Below, in pieces: positions 1-9,737 of a stretch of DNA of 10,789 bases. Position numbers and translations under genes: made by a program. The DNA is from Polyrhizophydium stewartii. Lineage: Eukaryota; Chytridiomycota; Chytridiomycetes; Rhizophydiales. Each line of letters begins with the position of its first letter. Positions within the stretch are counted from its first letter, which is position 1. Under the pieces are notes generated by a model. It was not told the DNA's origin, made no database searches, and was given only the letters and a program-made list of their open reading frames with translations. The stretch spans positions 1-10,789 of the forward strand of contig JADGIZ010000634.1 in assembly GCA_027604665.1 (NCBI GenBank), written 5' to 3'.

Positions 1-445
1 ACGGCCGTCGACACCGTCTGCGTCGGGATCGTGGCGCGGTACCACGTCAGCGGCGTGTTCTTTGGAACGCTGCTTGCAGCTGCCGGCGTCCAGAACGGCG
101 CAGTCGGGTCGTCGGCGAACAGCGGGTCGAACACCTGCGGCGGCGGGCACACAAACGCCAAGGCGCGCAGGCAGATGCATTCGGAGTTGCATCGAGCAGT
201 CGGATGCGGCACGGCGATGCAGTCAGCGGCGCTGTGTGCGGCGGCATCTGCAACGCGGGCGAGCAAGGCAGCAAGCGCACCTTGAGGTTCTCGCCGAGCG
301 TGCCTGTCTGGTGCACCCACGTGCCGCCCGAGAGGTCCTGCGAGCCGAGCGTCACCTTGCCGAGGATTCCCTTGACAATACTGCCCAGTGTGGTCGCCGC
401 AGGTCCAGTTCCCGATGGCGGAACAAATGGTCGCAAGACTTTGCT
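1..445 (-). CDS. GH35 beta-galactosidase, C-terminal fragment (5' end unresolved, 3' end beyond window)
   Basis: Glycoside hydrolase family 35 enzymes remove terminal beta-galactose, usually outside the cell or in the vacuole. Only part of the C-terminal jelly-roll region is visible. On the minus strand, one exon (about 445-281) encodes GILGKVTLGSQDLS followed by TWVHQTGTLGENLK. This resembles the plant-type 'G-x-x-G-x-V-x-L ... W-x-x-Q-x-G-x-x-GE' segment. A 146-nt intron (280-135, donor GTGCGC, branch GCTGAC at 227-222) joins it in phase 0 to a second exon (134-1) encoding VFDPLF and then VPKNTPLTWYRATIP, matching the family's 'PKNxPLxWYKT' motif. The second exon runs off the window. Upstream there is no minus-strand ATG nearby and no catalytic domain; the sequence turns into the N-terminus of the divergent EDEM gene. 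It may be a 5'-truncated relic, a short gene with an unseen start, or an assembly join. The family call is fairly sure; the gene's status is not. Confidence 0.6.
135..280 (-). other. Intron in the GH35 fragment with a long AG-free branch-to-acceptor stretch
   Basis: On the minus strand the donor is AAG|GTGCGC and the acceptor GCCGCAG|GTG. The branch box GCTGAC (227-222) lies about 88 nt before the acceptor, and no AG dinucleotide occurs between them. Splicing joins GENLK to VFDPLF in phase 0 and restores a continuous GH35-like alignment. Without splicing, the reading frame continues into sequence unlike the family. Confidence 0.6.
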
Positions 446-449
446 CGAG

Positions 450-2739
<2,290 letters not shown>

Positions 2740-2925
2740 ATCACACCAGATGCACGCATGGCCGCCCGCCCTACGCTCGCATCCTCCGCCGCATATCCTG
2801 CCCACGGGTGCGGCCCGCCGCCGCAATACATAAACCGCGCGCAGCGCCTCGGGGTGTCGGCCTGGAAGCTTGAGTACGGATCGGCGTCGTTGTGGGTGTG
2901 CCGAATCGGAGACGCCTGGCTGACG
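2740..2925 (+). promoter_or_regulatory. Intergenic region with TATA-like box (2826-2834) before the His-rich gene
   Basis: The region lies between the EDEM stop and the likely ATG of the next gene. ATACATAAA at 2826-2834 is a rare AT-rich island in GC-rich DNA, about 90 nt upstream of the ATG at 2926. The spacing is similar to that of the TATA-like box before the Hsp70 ATG. The frame is open upstream to 2758, but a start there would lie before this box. That is why 2926 was preferred. Confidence 0.35.
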
Positions 2926-4683
2926 ATGTCGGCTGCCGCGCACGCCAGCACCGGCATGAGCCATCCCAACCAGCCGCGGGTCGGAGCCAAGGCCGTCGGC
3001 CAGAGCGTCGCGGCGCACGGGCACCACCACGCCGGCGCGTCCAAGGATAGCATGTCGCAGCACTCGGGCAGCACGTCGAAGCACCATCATGGGTACAAGT
3101 CACTCCACCACCAAATCTACGACTACGACCACGGGCACCATATGCAGCTCGCCCACCACGGGCATCACGGTCATGGGCATCACGGTCATGGGCATCACGG
3201 TCATGGGCACGGCCATCACGGGCACGGTAATCATGGGCATGGACATCACGGGCATCCGCCGCATGGCCATCACGAGCGCCATCCAGACCACGTCAGCTCG
3301 AGCGGCAGCGCGCACGGCAGCTCCCATAGCCACAGCCACCATCATCATCACCATCCGCATCAAGTCAAGCACAGCTTCCTTGAGCAGTCATGGACCCGCC
3401 GCTTTGGCCAGCGCCTCCGTGCCTTCTTTACGATCAAGAGGCATCCCATCGAGCACGCCCACGGGCATCCGCACCCGCACCCGCACGCCGAGGCGCCGCC
3501 GCTGCCGCCGTCGGCCGCGCCGCACGCCCTGGATATGCGTGCCGCTGCGGCCGCCGCCGCCGCATCGGCCGCGGTGGCCCCTCTCTTTGTCACGGCGGCC
3601 GCTGCGCCTTCGATGCCGCCCGCTCCGCCCGTCATTGCCCCAGCCCAGCCCAGCCCGGGCCCTGCCGCATTGGCCGCGCCGCACCCTCAGTGCGGCATCT
3701 GCGCAGGGCGGGCGGCCGCACCGGCGGCCGCATCGGCGGCGGACCTCGGCACGGCAGAGACCTCCGCCGCCTCCGCCGCCGCCTCGACGCCCGTCCGCGT
3801 AGCTCCGCCCGATCAGGACCGCCTCCAGCCCAAAGAGGCCGGCCTGCCCCTTGCCGCTGCGGGCGGCTGCCACGCTCAACACCCCGCCGTCGAGCACGCT
3901 CACGTGCGCGCCAGCCCCAGCCACGCCCAGATCTTGGCTGACCAGCCCTATGCCAAGAAGCCGCTCGCGCGCAACTGCTGCCTGGCGGCGCACTCGGGGA
4001 TGGGCCACGACGTCTACTGCTCCGCCTCGCCGCGCCAGGCCGATCACCGCGCGCCGGCAAGCCCGGCGGTGATGCCCGTCTTCCGCGACCTGCTTCCCGC
4101 TGGCGACTATGACGGCGATGCGACGCTTGTGGGCGATGCCGCGTCGGCGTCGACGTGCACGCCGCACTCGTCGCTGATCTCGGTGAGGTCCCAGCCGGCG
4201 AGCGTCGCGGCCACGGACGGGTATGCGTCCGACACGACCATGTTCCGCACAGGGCTGCAGCTGGACGTGGCCGCCATCGCGCGCCGCGAGGGCAGCGCCA
4301 GGAGCGCCTCGATCGTAAGCGCAGCGTCGCAGCGGACTCGCGGCGCTCTGCCGCCGAGGGCGTCCGTGCCCGAGGCCTCTGCCCTGCAGCCGTCGCCCGC
4401 CGCGGCGCCGCTGGTTCCGTGCACGCCGCTGCTCAAGCAGCTCGACACTGTGATGCGCGAGCTCACCGAGCTGGCCAGGCAGATCGACAAGCACGGCGGC
4501 GGCGCGGCTGGTGTGCAGCGTGGCAGGCAGGTCGTGAGCATCGCGGCCATTACCGAGGACGACGGCGACGACGAGTGGGAGGACGAGTTGGTGCTCTGCC
4601 CCCTGATGGACACGGTGGCCATCTATCTTGACGACGAGCCCGCCGCCGAGGTGATCCCTGCCGATCTGTCGCTGTCGTGGTGA
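2926..4683 (+). CDS. Unrecognised His/Gly- and Ala-rich protein (585 aa, intronless)
   Basis: No family was recognised. Numbering from the ATG at 2926, residues 77-119 are a His-Gly repeat (HHGHG units) and residues 138-143 are six consecutive His. Next comes a basic amphipathic stretch at about 151-176 (SWTRRFGQRLRAFFTIKRH), then a His-Pro run and an Ala-rich tract near 206. A long Ala/Pro/Ser region of low complexity follows. The C-terminus is more ordered: a probable helix at about 501-524 (LLKQLDTVMRELTELARQI), a very acidic patch at about 544-554, then a hydrophobic-acidic tail ending in LSLSW. There is no signal peptide or clear membrane segment. The His tracts could bind zinc, nickel or copper, but that is inference. 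Two alternatives exist for the start: 2758 (641 aa) and 2956. It is a real gene rather than a shadow, because the long open frame carries composition and C-terminal features that look selected. Confidence 0.65.
   Translation: MSAAAHASTGMSHPNQPRVGAKAVGQSVAAHGHHHAGASKDSMSQHSGSTSKHHHGYKSLHHQIYDYDHGHHMQLAHHGHHGHGHHGHGHHGHGHGHHGHGNHGHGHHGHPPHGHHERHPDHVSSSGSAHGSSHSHSHHHHHHPHQVKHSFLEQSWTRRFGQRLRAFFTIKRHPIEHAHGHPHPHPHAEAPPLPPSAAPHALDMRAAAAAAAASAAVAPLFVTAAAAPSMPPAPPVIAPAQPSPGPAALAAPHPQCGICAGRAAAPAAASAADLGTAETSAASAAASTPVRVAPPDQDRLQPKEAGLPLAAAGGCHAQHPAVEHAHVRASPSHAQILADQPYAKKPLARNCCLAAHSGMGHDVYCSASPRQADHRAPASPAVMPVFRDLLPAGDYDGDATLVGDAASASTCTPHSSLISVRSQPASVAATDGYASDTTMFRTGLQLDVAAIARREGSARSASIVSAASQRTRGALPPRASVPEASALQPSPAAAPLVPCTPLLKQLDTVMRELTELARQIDKHGGGAAGVQRGRQVVSIAAITEDDGDDEWEDELVLCPLMDTVAIYLDDEPAAEVIPADLSLSW
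3154..3282 (+). repeat. His-Gly coding repeat with three perfect 15-bp tandem copies (3160-3204)
   Basis: The unit GGGCATCACGGTCAT occurs perfectly at 3160-3174, 3175-3189 and 3190-3204. Shorter and diverged versions on both sides encode G-H-H-G-H variants up to about 3282. The unit length is a multiple of three, so changes in copy number keep the reading frame. Confidence 0.85.
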
Positions 4684-4718
4684 TCACGGCGCTGGCCTGC
4701 AGCCCATCCCCCCAATCC

Positions 4719-4745
4719 ATGACGACATTTGTGAACGACGAATGA
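4719..4745 (+). other. Upstream ORF (MTTFVNDE, stop abutting the synthetase ATG)
   Basis: An ATG at 4719 opens an eight-codon reading frame whose TGA (4743-4745) is directly followed by the ATG at 4746. Another ATG at 4742 overlaps that junction in a third frame. Whether this lies on the mRNA depends on the transcription start, which the sequence does not show. If it does, it would reduce initiation at 4746 and could favour the internal ATG at 4773. Confidence 0.35.
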
Positions 4746-6138
4746 ATGCTGGCTTGCCCGACCTTCGACGACATGTTCGTCCGAGCCGCGCGCGCACTGC
4801 CCGGCGCCAGGCCGCGGCGGCGCATGTCAACTGCAGCGGCTCCCGCTTGCTCGATGCCTGGCGGCGCAACGGCACCTGGGGCGGGCGACAAGGCCGGCCG
4901 GGTGTTCAGGCCCGTCACGCTGTCGGGCATCCAGCCGACGGGCATGCCCCACCTCGGCAACTACATTGGCGCGCTGCGCAACTGGGTCAGCCTGCAGGAC
5001 AGCGCGCAGCCGGCGCAGGCCGCGGCTGCAGCCGCGGGCACGGCGGCGCCGCCTTCGCCGCCGTCAGTGCTATATATGCTCGCGGACCTGCACTCGCTCA
5101 CGGTGCCGCAGGAGCCGGCGCGGCTGCGCGCGAGTATCCGTGATCTCGCGTGCGCGCTGCTGGCGTGCGGCATCCGGCCTGACGCCAGTGTGCTGTTCCG
5201 GCAGAGCCGCGTGCCGCAGCACGCCGAGCTCGGCTGGCTGCTGTTCTGCCGCTCGCCCGTCAGTTGGGTCAGCCGCATGCACCAGTGGCGGGCCAAGCTG
5301 CAGCTGCTGTCGGTGCCCGAGACGGCGCTCGACGGCACGGCCGACGGCCGCGATGCGGGCCTGAGCGATCAGGACATTGGCAGCATCGCCGAGACGGTCG
5401 CCGGCAGCCTCAACGTTGGCCTGCTGTCGTATCCGATCCTGCAGGCGGCGGACATTCTCGTTTACCGGTGCGTGCGCGGCCGCAGTCTGAGTTGATGAGG
5501 ATCGCATTCTGCTGACGTGGATCTGCAGCGCGACGCAGGTCCCTGTCGGCGAGGACCAGGCGCAGCACCTGCACCTGACGTCGCTCATTGCGCGCAGCTT
5601 CAACGCGCACTACGGCAAGCAGATATTTCCAGTTCCGCAGAGCCTGATCCCGCCAACGACCGGCAAGCGCATCATGTCGCTGCGCGTGCCGACGGCCAAG
5701 ATGTCCAAGTCGGATCCCGCCGAGCAGTCGCGCATCAACATCGACGACAGCCCCGACGACATCCGGTCCAAGATCCGGCGGGCGACGACCGACTCGGTGC
5801 GCGGCGTCACGTACGACCCGCAAAGCCGGCCCGGCGTGACGAATCTGCTGCACATTTGGATGTCGCTGGAGCCGTCGGGCACAAAGTGGGAGAGCATGTC
5901 GCAGGAGGAGCTTGCCGAGCAGGTGTCCGCGCGGTTTGGCGCCATGTCGAACCAGGACTTCAAGAACGTTGTGACGGACGTGGTCGTGGGGCATCTGACG
6001 CCGATCCGCGGCGAGATTCTGCGACTGCGAAAGGATGCCGCGTATGTCGAGAAGGTGCTGGCGGACGGCGAAGCGCAGGCCGCGCGGCTTGCGGAGCGCA
6101 CGATGCGGGATGTGCGGCGTGCTGTTGGCCTCGCGTGA
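4746..6138 (+). CDS. MSW1: Tryptophanyl-tRNA synthetase, bacterial type, mitochondrial (two exons, 443 aa)
   Basis: This class I synthetase charges tRNA-Trp with tryptophan. The bacterial-type form in fungi serves mitochondrial translation. Exons are 4746-5467 and 5529-6138; the 61-nt intron (donor GTGCGT, branch GCTGAC at 5511-5516) rejoins ILVYR to ATQVPVGEDQ in phase. Visible motifs are GIQPTGMPHLGNYIGA (from residue 61, HIGH-type site PHLGN at 68-72), YMLADLHSLT, the PVGEDQ segment and a perfect KMSKSDP (KMSKS 298-302). Length exceeds bacterial TrpRS mainly through an N-terminal extension and an Ala-rich insert after the HIGH site. The extension contains MFVRAARALPGARPRRRMS, a typical Arg-rich presequence without acidic residues. 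That segment begins at an ATG at 4773, which may be the true start; the nine residues before it include two Asp. It is tightly packed against the upstream gene (62 nt). Confidence 0.93.
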
Positions 6139-6145
6139 CGGAGCG

Positions 6146-6151
6146 AATAAA
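6146..6151 (+). terminator. AATAAA polyadenylation-type signal of the TrpRS gene
   Basis: An exact AATAAA hexamer starts eight bases after the synthetase stop codon in otherwise GC-rich DNA. It is plausible as a 3'-end processing element, although fungal polyadenylation signals are loose and this one is very close to the stop. Confidence 0.4.
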
Positions 6152-6393
6152 GGGTAGCCGCATGTATCAATTACCCTTGGCTGCTGCCCCTGACGGCTCT
6201 CTCGGGTGTCCAGACTCGTTCAGACTCCGACCGCCGGAAATCCCAGCGCGGCACTGCTGCTGACGGCAGGCGGAAAGCCGCCGACTCCGACGGGCGTCGT
6301 CAGGAAGCAGGCAGCGGTGTCGTCAGCGGACGATGCCTGCGGGCTGCCTCACCCGAGGCCGACCGACTCGCCCGACACAGAGCACTTGACGCG
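6152..6393 (+). other. Intergenic region, no clear feature
   Basis: The region lies between the TrpRS gene and the unrecognised membrane protein. The reading frame of the downstream gene stays open back to about 6151 without an ATG. A GCTGAC followed by GGCAG (about 6259-6269) could end a 5'-UTR intron, but no convincing donor was identified. No TATA-like box stands out. Confidence 0.3.
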
Positions 6394-8070
6394 ATGGCTG
6401 CTGTCGCGCTGGCACATTGCGCCGAGCTCAAGGACGCCTGCGAGCCGGCGGACAGCGTCGAGCTGCAGGCAATGGCGACGCCAGCAAAAGCCGACAGGAT
6501 GGTCGCGGCCCCTGAACCACGCCTGGATGCCGCCGCCGCGGCGACTCTGGCGGTTGCAGCGACACGAGGCACGACAGTTGCGGGCGAGGGCAGTGCAGAA
6601 GCGAGACGCGAAGGGGCATGGGCGACCGACCCACCGGGTCAACAGGGCAGGCCGCAGCGCAGCGAGCCTGCACAGCAGCGGGCTGAGGATGCGGACGTCG
6701 CCAAGGACTCGCAGCTGCCGCCGCCGCCGCTGCCGGCGCTCCGCCTGGCGTCGCCGCAGCACCGCGACCTTGCGCCGGCGCGAGCGCTGCCTGGCCGGCT
6801 CGACACCGCGCGCCGCGGTGCTGGTGGCGGCGGGCATGCGTCGCCAGGCACGCCGCAAGCGGCCGCGGGACGGCGGACGCTCGTGCTGCTCAAAGCAGGC
6901 GGGGGCGGAGGCAGCGATGCTGGGCACGGCGGCGGCGGCGACGACGACGACGAAGACGACGACGACGAGATTGTGCCGCAGGACCCCCGCGAGCCGCAGG
7001 TCCGCGAGCGTCGCAGCCCCGCGACATTACCACCGTCGCCACGGTTTGGGACCCTGTCGCTTGCGTCTCCACGGGCACCGTCGGTGGCATCGGCGGCGGT
7101 GGCGGCGGCGGCGAAAGCGGCCAGTGCCACCCTTGGGGGAGGGACTGACATGGCCGCGACGGCGCCATGGACCGAGGCAGCCAAGGGGCGGCTGCTGGCG
7201 GCGAATGTGCCGGCATTCTCGCGGGAGCTGTCCTTCTCGATCCGCACCGTGTCTGCCTTCTCGGTGAGGCCGGTCAACTATGGTACGATGTGGCATGCAA
7301 GAAGCGTGGCGATGCAGGTTGCTGACACGATTTGCGGATCTGCGGCAGCGTCGAATGCGTGCGACGAGGCGCTGCTGCTGGTCAAGACGATCAGCGGCAC
7401 GGCGATTGTGACGTCGATTGTGACGATCTTCTTTGTCATGCTGTCGGGCGATGCGCGGTCCTTTGTGAGTGCGGGAGTCTCGACCACGCCGCCAGCATCG
7501 CAGTCGCCGCCGCCCGTCACGGCCGTCTCGGGTCTGGGAGGTGCGGGCGGCGGGATTAGTGGCGGCGTGGGTGATACGGGCAACACCGGCGGCAGCGTTT
7601 ATGGCACGGGCGAGGGAACAACGACGGGATCGGGCGGCTCAGTCACGGCGGCGGTGTCGCAGAGCCCTTCGCTGCTTGCGCGCTTCCCTGGCCTGTGGAT
7701 CTCGATCCTTGTGGTGACGCTCGCGTTTGTGGTGCTTGCGGCGCTGCACTGGCGCAATCTTGGGCTGCCGCGCGACGGCGCATCGCAGACGCTGTCGTCG
7801 CCGCAGGTTGCGGGGCACATTGACTTTGGGGCGTTCAAGCGGCAGCTGAACGAGCGCGCGCGCGAGGCGGCTCCCGTGCTGATCTGCATGCCGGACTTTG
7901 GGCGAGCGTGCGGGTACGGGCACGGCACGGGCTGCGGCGCGCGGTGCGGGCTTGTGTGCGCGTGCCGGCGCCGTGGCGCAGGCGCGGGCGAGGACGACGA
8001 GCCGCCGTGCGTGATGGATCTGGGCGGGCTGGTGGTCGGCGAGCGCATCGCGGTGCCGCGGCGCCAATGA
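6394..8070 (+). CDS. Unrecognised membrane protein with disordered acidic N-terminus (about 558 aa)
   Basis: No family was recognised. Counting from the ATG at 6394, residues 1 to about 260 look disordered: Ala, Pro, Gly and Arg rich, with a Gly-rich run leading into an acidic DDDDEDDDDE block (coded at 6940-6969) and then proline-serine stretches. A more complex part follows (RELSFSIRTVSAFSVRPVNYGTMWHARS). The first hydrophobic segment is at about 333-350 (ISGTAIVTSIVTIFFVML). A Gly/Ser/Thr-rich linker of about 80 residues comes next, then a strong membrane segment at about 433-453 (LWISILVVTLAFVVLAAL). The C-terminal tail is Cys-rich (CMPDFGRACGYGHGTGCGARCGLVCAC). The linker would lie on one side of the membrane and both ends on the other. 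The start is uncertain: later in-frame ATGs exist at 6472 and 7150. Long antisense frames are present but carry only low-complexity composition. Confidence 0.55.
   Translation: MAAVALAHCAELKDACEPADSVELQAMATPAKADRMVAAPEPRLDAAAAATLAVAATRGTTVAGEGSAEARREGAWATDPPGQQGRPQRSEPAQQRAEDADVAKDSQLPPPPLPALRLASPQHRDLAPARALPGRLDTARRGAGGGGHASPGTPQAAAGRRTLVLLKAGGGGGSDAGHGGGGDDDDEDDDDEIVPQDPREPQVRERRSPATLPPSPRFGTLSLASPRAPSVASAAVAAAAKAASATLGGGTDMAATAPWTEAAKGRLLAANVPAFSRELSFSIRTVSAFSVRPVNYGTMWHARSVAMQVADTICGSAAASNACDEALLLVKTISGTAIVTSIVTIFFVMLSGDARSFVSAGVSTTPPASQSPPPVTAVSGLGGAGGGISGGVGDTGNTGGSVYGTGEGTTTGSGGSVTAAVSQSPSLLARFPGLWISILVVTLAFVVLAALHWRNLGLPRDGASQTLSSPQVAGHIDFGAFKRQLNERAREAAPVLICMPDFGRACGYGHGTGCGARCGLVCACRRRGAGAGEDDEPPCVMDLGGLVVGERIAVPRRQ
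6940..6969 (+). repeat. GAC/GAA codon run coding an acidic block
   Basis: Eight GAC codons interrupted by one GAA and closed by GAG give DDDDEDDDDE, directly after a GGC run coding poly-Gly. This is a trinucleotide-type low-complexity tract inside the reading frame. Confidence 0.7.
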
Positions 8071-8151
8071 AGATGCGGGTCGTCAGGACGCGCGGCGGGG
8101 CGGCAGGCGGCGGCAGGCGGCGCACTGCCGGCGGCAGCAGCGGGCAGCACC

Positions 8152-9308
8152 ATGGCGGCGCGCAGCCTGTTCATCATCACAGGCGCCTCGCGCGGGTTCG
8201 GCCGCAGCATCGCGCTGGCGCTGGCGGACTCGCCGCTGGTGACGGCGCAGCCCACGGACATTGTGCTGGCGGCGCGCAGCGTCGACGGCCTGCACGAGAC
8301 GCAGCGCGCGGTCGAGCGGGTCGGTGCCGGCTGCGCGCGCGGCTCTGGCGCGGCGAGGGGGCGGGCGGGCTGACGCCGCGCGTGCGGGCTCCCCCTGGTG
8401 CGGCGACGGCGGCCGCCCCGACCCCACCCCGGCCGCGGCGGCGGCGGCGGCTGCGGCGGGCAGATCTTCAACGAGGCGGACGTGACGACGCGGCACCCGC
8501 TGGCGCTGCACGTGTGCGCCGTGGACTTTGGATCGCCGACGGTTGACGTTGCGTGCGACCTCGTGGTGTCGCGCACGGTGCCGCACCCGCCCGGCGCGTA
8601 CCACAGCGTCACGCTGGTCAACAACGCCGGCTCGCTGGGCCGCCTGGCGCGCATCCGCGACCAGACGCTCGAGGACGTGCGCCGCAACCTCGAGCTCAAC
8701 GTCACGGCGCCGCTGGTGCTGACGGCCGCGTTCCTCAAGCGGTTCGCTTCCGAGTGCGCGCGGACCGTCGTCGTCAACGTGTCGTCGCTGGCCGCGTGCG
8801 TGGGCCGTGCGGAGGCGTCTGGGGGCGGCTCGGGCGGCGTGCAGGTTGGCTGACGCTCGTTGGTGGCGTGCGCAGCGTTCAGCCGTTCGACACCTGGGGC
8901 GTGTACTCGGCCAACAAGGCCGCACGGGACATGTTCCACCGCGTGGTGGCGCTCGAGGAGGGCATCATCGAGGCCGAGGAGACGCTGCCGGGCATCGTCG
9001 AGCGCGCGGGCAACGACGAGACGCTCGGCACGGCGCCGGCGCGGCACGGCCGCGTGCGGGTGCTCAACTACGCGCCGGGTCCGCTCGACACGGACATGCA
9101 GGCGCGCATCCGCGCCGAGATGCCCAACGTGCAGCTGCGGCAGGTGTACGTCAAGATGCACGACGAGGGCCGGCTGGTTGACCCCAACGACTCGGCCAAG
9201 GTGCTCGTCTCGATGCTCGAGAGCGACGACTACGACAATGGCGCGCACGTTGACTTTTATGATGTGCAGCAGCACCACGCGAGCAAGACGACGCTCGTCG
9301 GGAAATGA
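8152..9308 (+). CDS. SPR: Sepiapterin reductase-type short-chain dehydrogenase (three exons, 310 aa)
   Basis: Sepiapterin reductase is a cytosolic NADPH-dependent enzyme that performs the last reductions in tetrahydrobiopterin synthesis. Exons are 8152-8319, 8464-8795 and 8876-9308; phases agree. The Rossmann motif TGASRGFGR (10-18) is the SPR form of TGxxxGxG. It is followed by NNAGSLG (NNAG 109-112), NVSS with the catalytic Ser (161-164), and YSANK (Tyr177, Lys181). The segment VRVLNYAPGPLDTDMQ and the ending GAHVDFYD are characteristic of SPR rather than generic SDRs. Compared with vertebrate SPR (about 260 aa) there is an in-frame insertion of about 30 residues after VALEE and a short C-terminal tail after FYD. 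No donor site marks that insertion as an intron. The first intron is 144 nt, with donor GTCGGT, weaker than the others here. The gene starts 81 nt after the preceding stop. An NADPH carbonyl reductase of the same subfamily acting on other substrates is the main alternative. Confidence 0.88.
8320..8463 (+). other. First intron of the SPR gene, long AG-free branch-to-acceptor stretch
   Basis: The donor is CGG|GTCGGT and the acceptor GGGCAG|ATC. The branch box GCTGAC at 8369-8374 is about 90 nt from the acceptor, and no AG dinucleotide lies between. Its TGA would stop translation if the intron were retained. Splicing gives AVERIFNEADV in phase 0, after which the SDR fold continues. Confidence 0.65.
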
Positions 9309-9515
9309 ATGAAGCTTTGCAGCGACATGAAAGCAACGGAAATGGCCGCTCGTCTGCGTGCCAGACGAATGCACCGCAACAAGCCGCTGCCGGCTGCTGC
9401 CACTGCGAGCGGATCCAAGCGGATGCCGCCGCATGCTTTTGGTTTCTCTTCAATTTGGATATGGTGTGCGCTTGCATGTGCTGGTTCCGCTGAGCGGAAG
9501 CGCAGCGAGCAGCTC
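9309..9515. other. Convergent 3' region between SPR and U2 genes, no clear feature
   Basis: The region holds the SPR 3' untranslated sequence and the downstream flank of the U2 gene on the opposite strand. No AATAAA hexamer, no conserved reading frame and no RNA gene was seen here. Confidence 0.4.
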
Positions 9516-9700
9516 GGCGTCGCCTTCAGGCAGTGCAATAGAAGAGACACCAGTGCTCTGGGCCGGCCGTGCAAGCACAGCGCGGCCCGCGCAGCAACCA
9601 AAAATAAGTTTGACAACAAACCGGATAAACCGGAGTTTCAGTTGTCACACTGAAAAGAACAGATACTACACTTGATCTTAGCCAAAAGGCTTGAGAGGAT
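9516..9700 (-). ncRNA. U2: U2 spliceosomal snRNA
   Basis: U2 snRNA pairs with intron branch sites and is a core spliceosome component. The minus strand reads AGCCTTTTGGCTAAGATC, then AAGTGTAGTATCTGTTCTTT, nearly identical to U2 from other eukaryotes. The branch-site recognition sequence GUAGUA is at 9669-9664. Stem-loop I is AGCC-UUUU-GGCU. Stem IIa is UUCAGU/ACUGAA (9654-9637). Stem IIb is CCGG-UUUAU-CCGG (9633-9621). The Sm site AUUUUUGG is at 9605-9598. Stem-loop III closes with GGGCCG/CGGCCC (9588-9560). Stem-loop IV has stems GGUGUC/GACGCC and CUUC/GAAG (9551-9516), with loop UAUUGCACUGCCU close to the human UAUUGCAGUACCU. The 5' end is set at AUCCUC by analogy. Total length is about 185 nt, as in S. 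pombe and human. The 3' end could extend a few bases. Confidence 0.97.
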
Positions 9701-9730
9701 GCCGGCAAGCGAGCGGCGGGCGCCGCGCCG

Positions 9731-9737
9731 TTTTATT
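9731..9737 (-). promoter_or_regulatory. TATA-like element of the U2 gene
   Basis: On the minus strand AATAAAA sits 31-37 nt upstream of the inferred U2 5' end, in a very GC-rich flank. The position suits a TATA element for RNA polymerase II snRNA transcription. A distal element could not be identified. Confidence 0.5.

Noticed and set aside
2758..2925. Upstream start giving a 641-aa His-rich protein
   Set aside because: It would place the coding start before the only TATA-like box and adds residues of unremarkable composition. It remains possible, but the start at 2926 is preferred.
3160..3204. CRISPR-like or satellite repeat
   Set aside because: The copies are contiguous with no spacers, in frame within a long coding region, and code for a His-Gly repeat.
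8941..9060. Insertion in SPR as an unspliced intron
   Set aside because: There is no donor or CTGAC branch box at its borders, and the frame is fully open and continuous on both sides.
7599..9434. 611-codon open frame on the minus strand
   Set aside because: It is antisense to the SPR and membrane-protein genes. Its translation is Arg/Ala/Pro/Ser low complexity, and it runs over spliced exons with clear SPR homology on the other strand.
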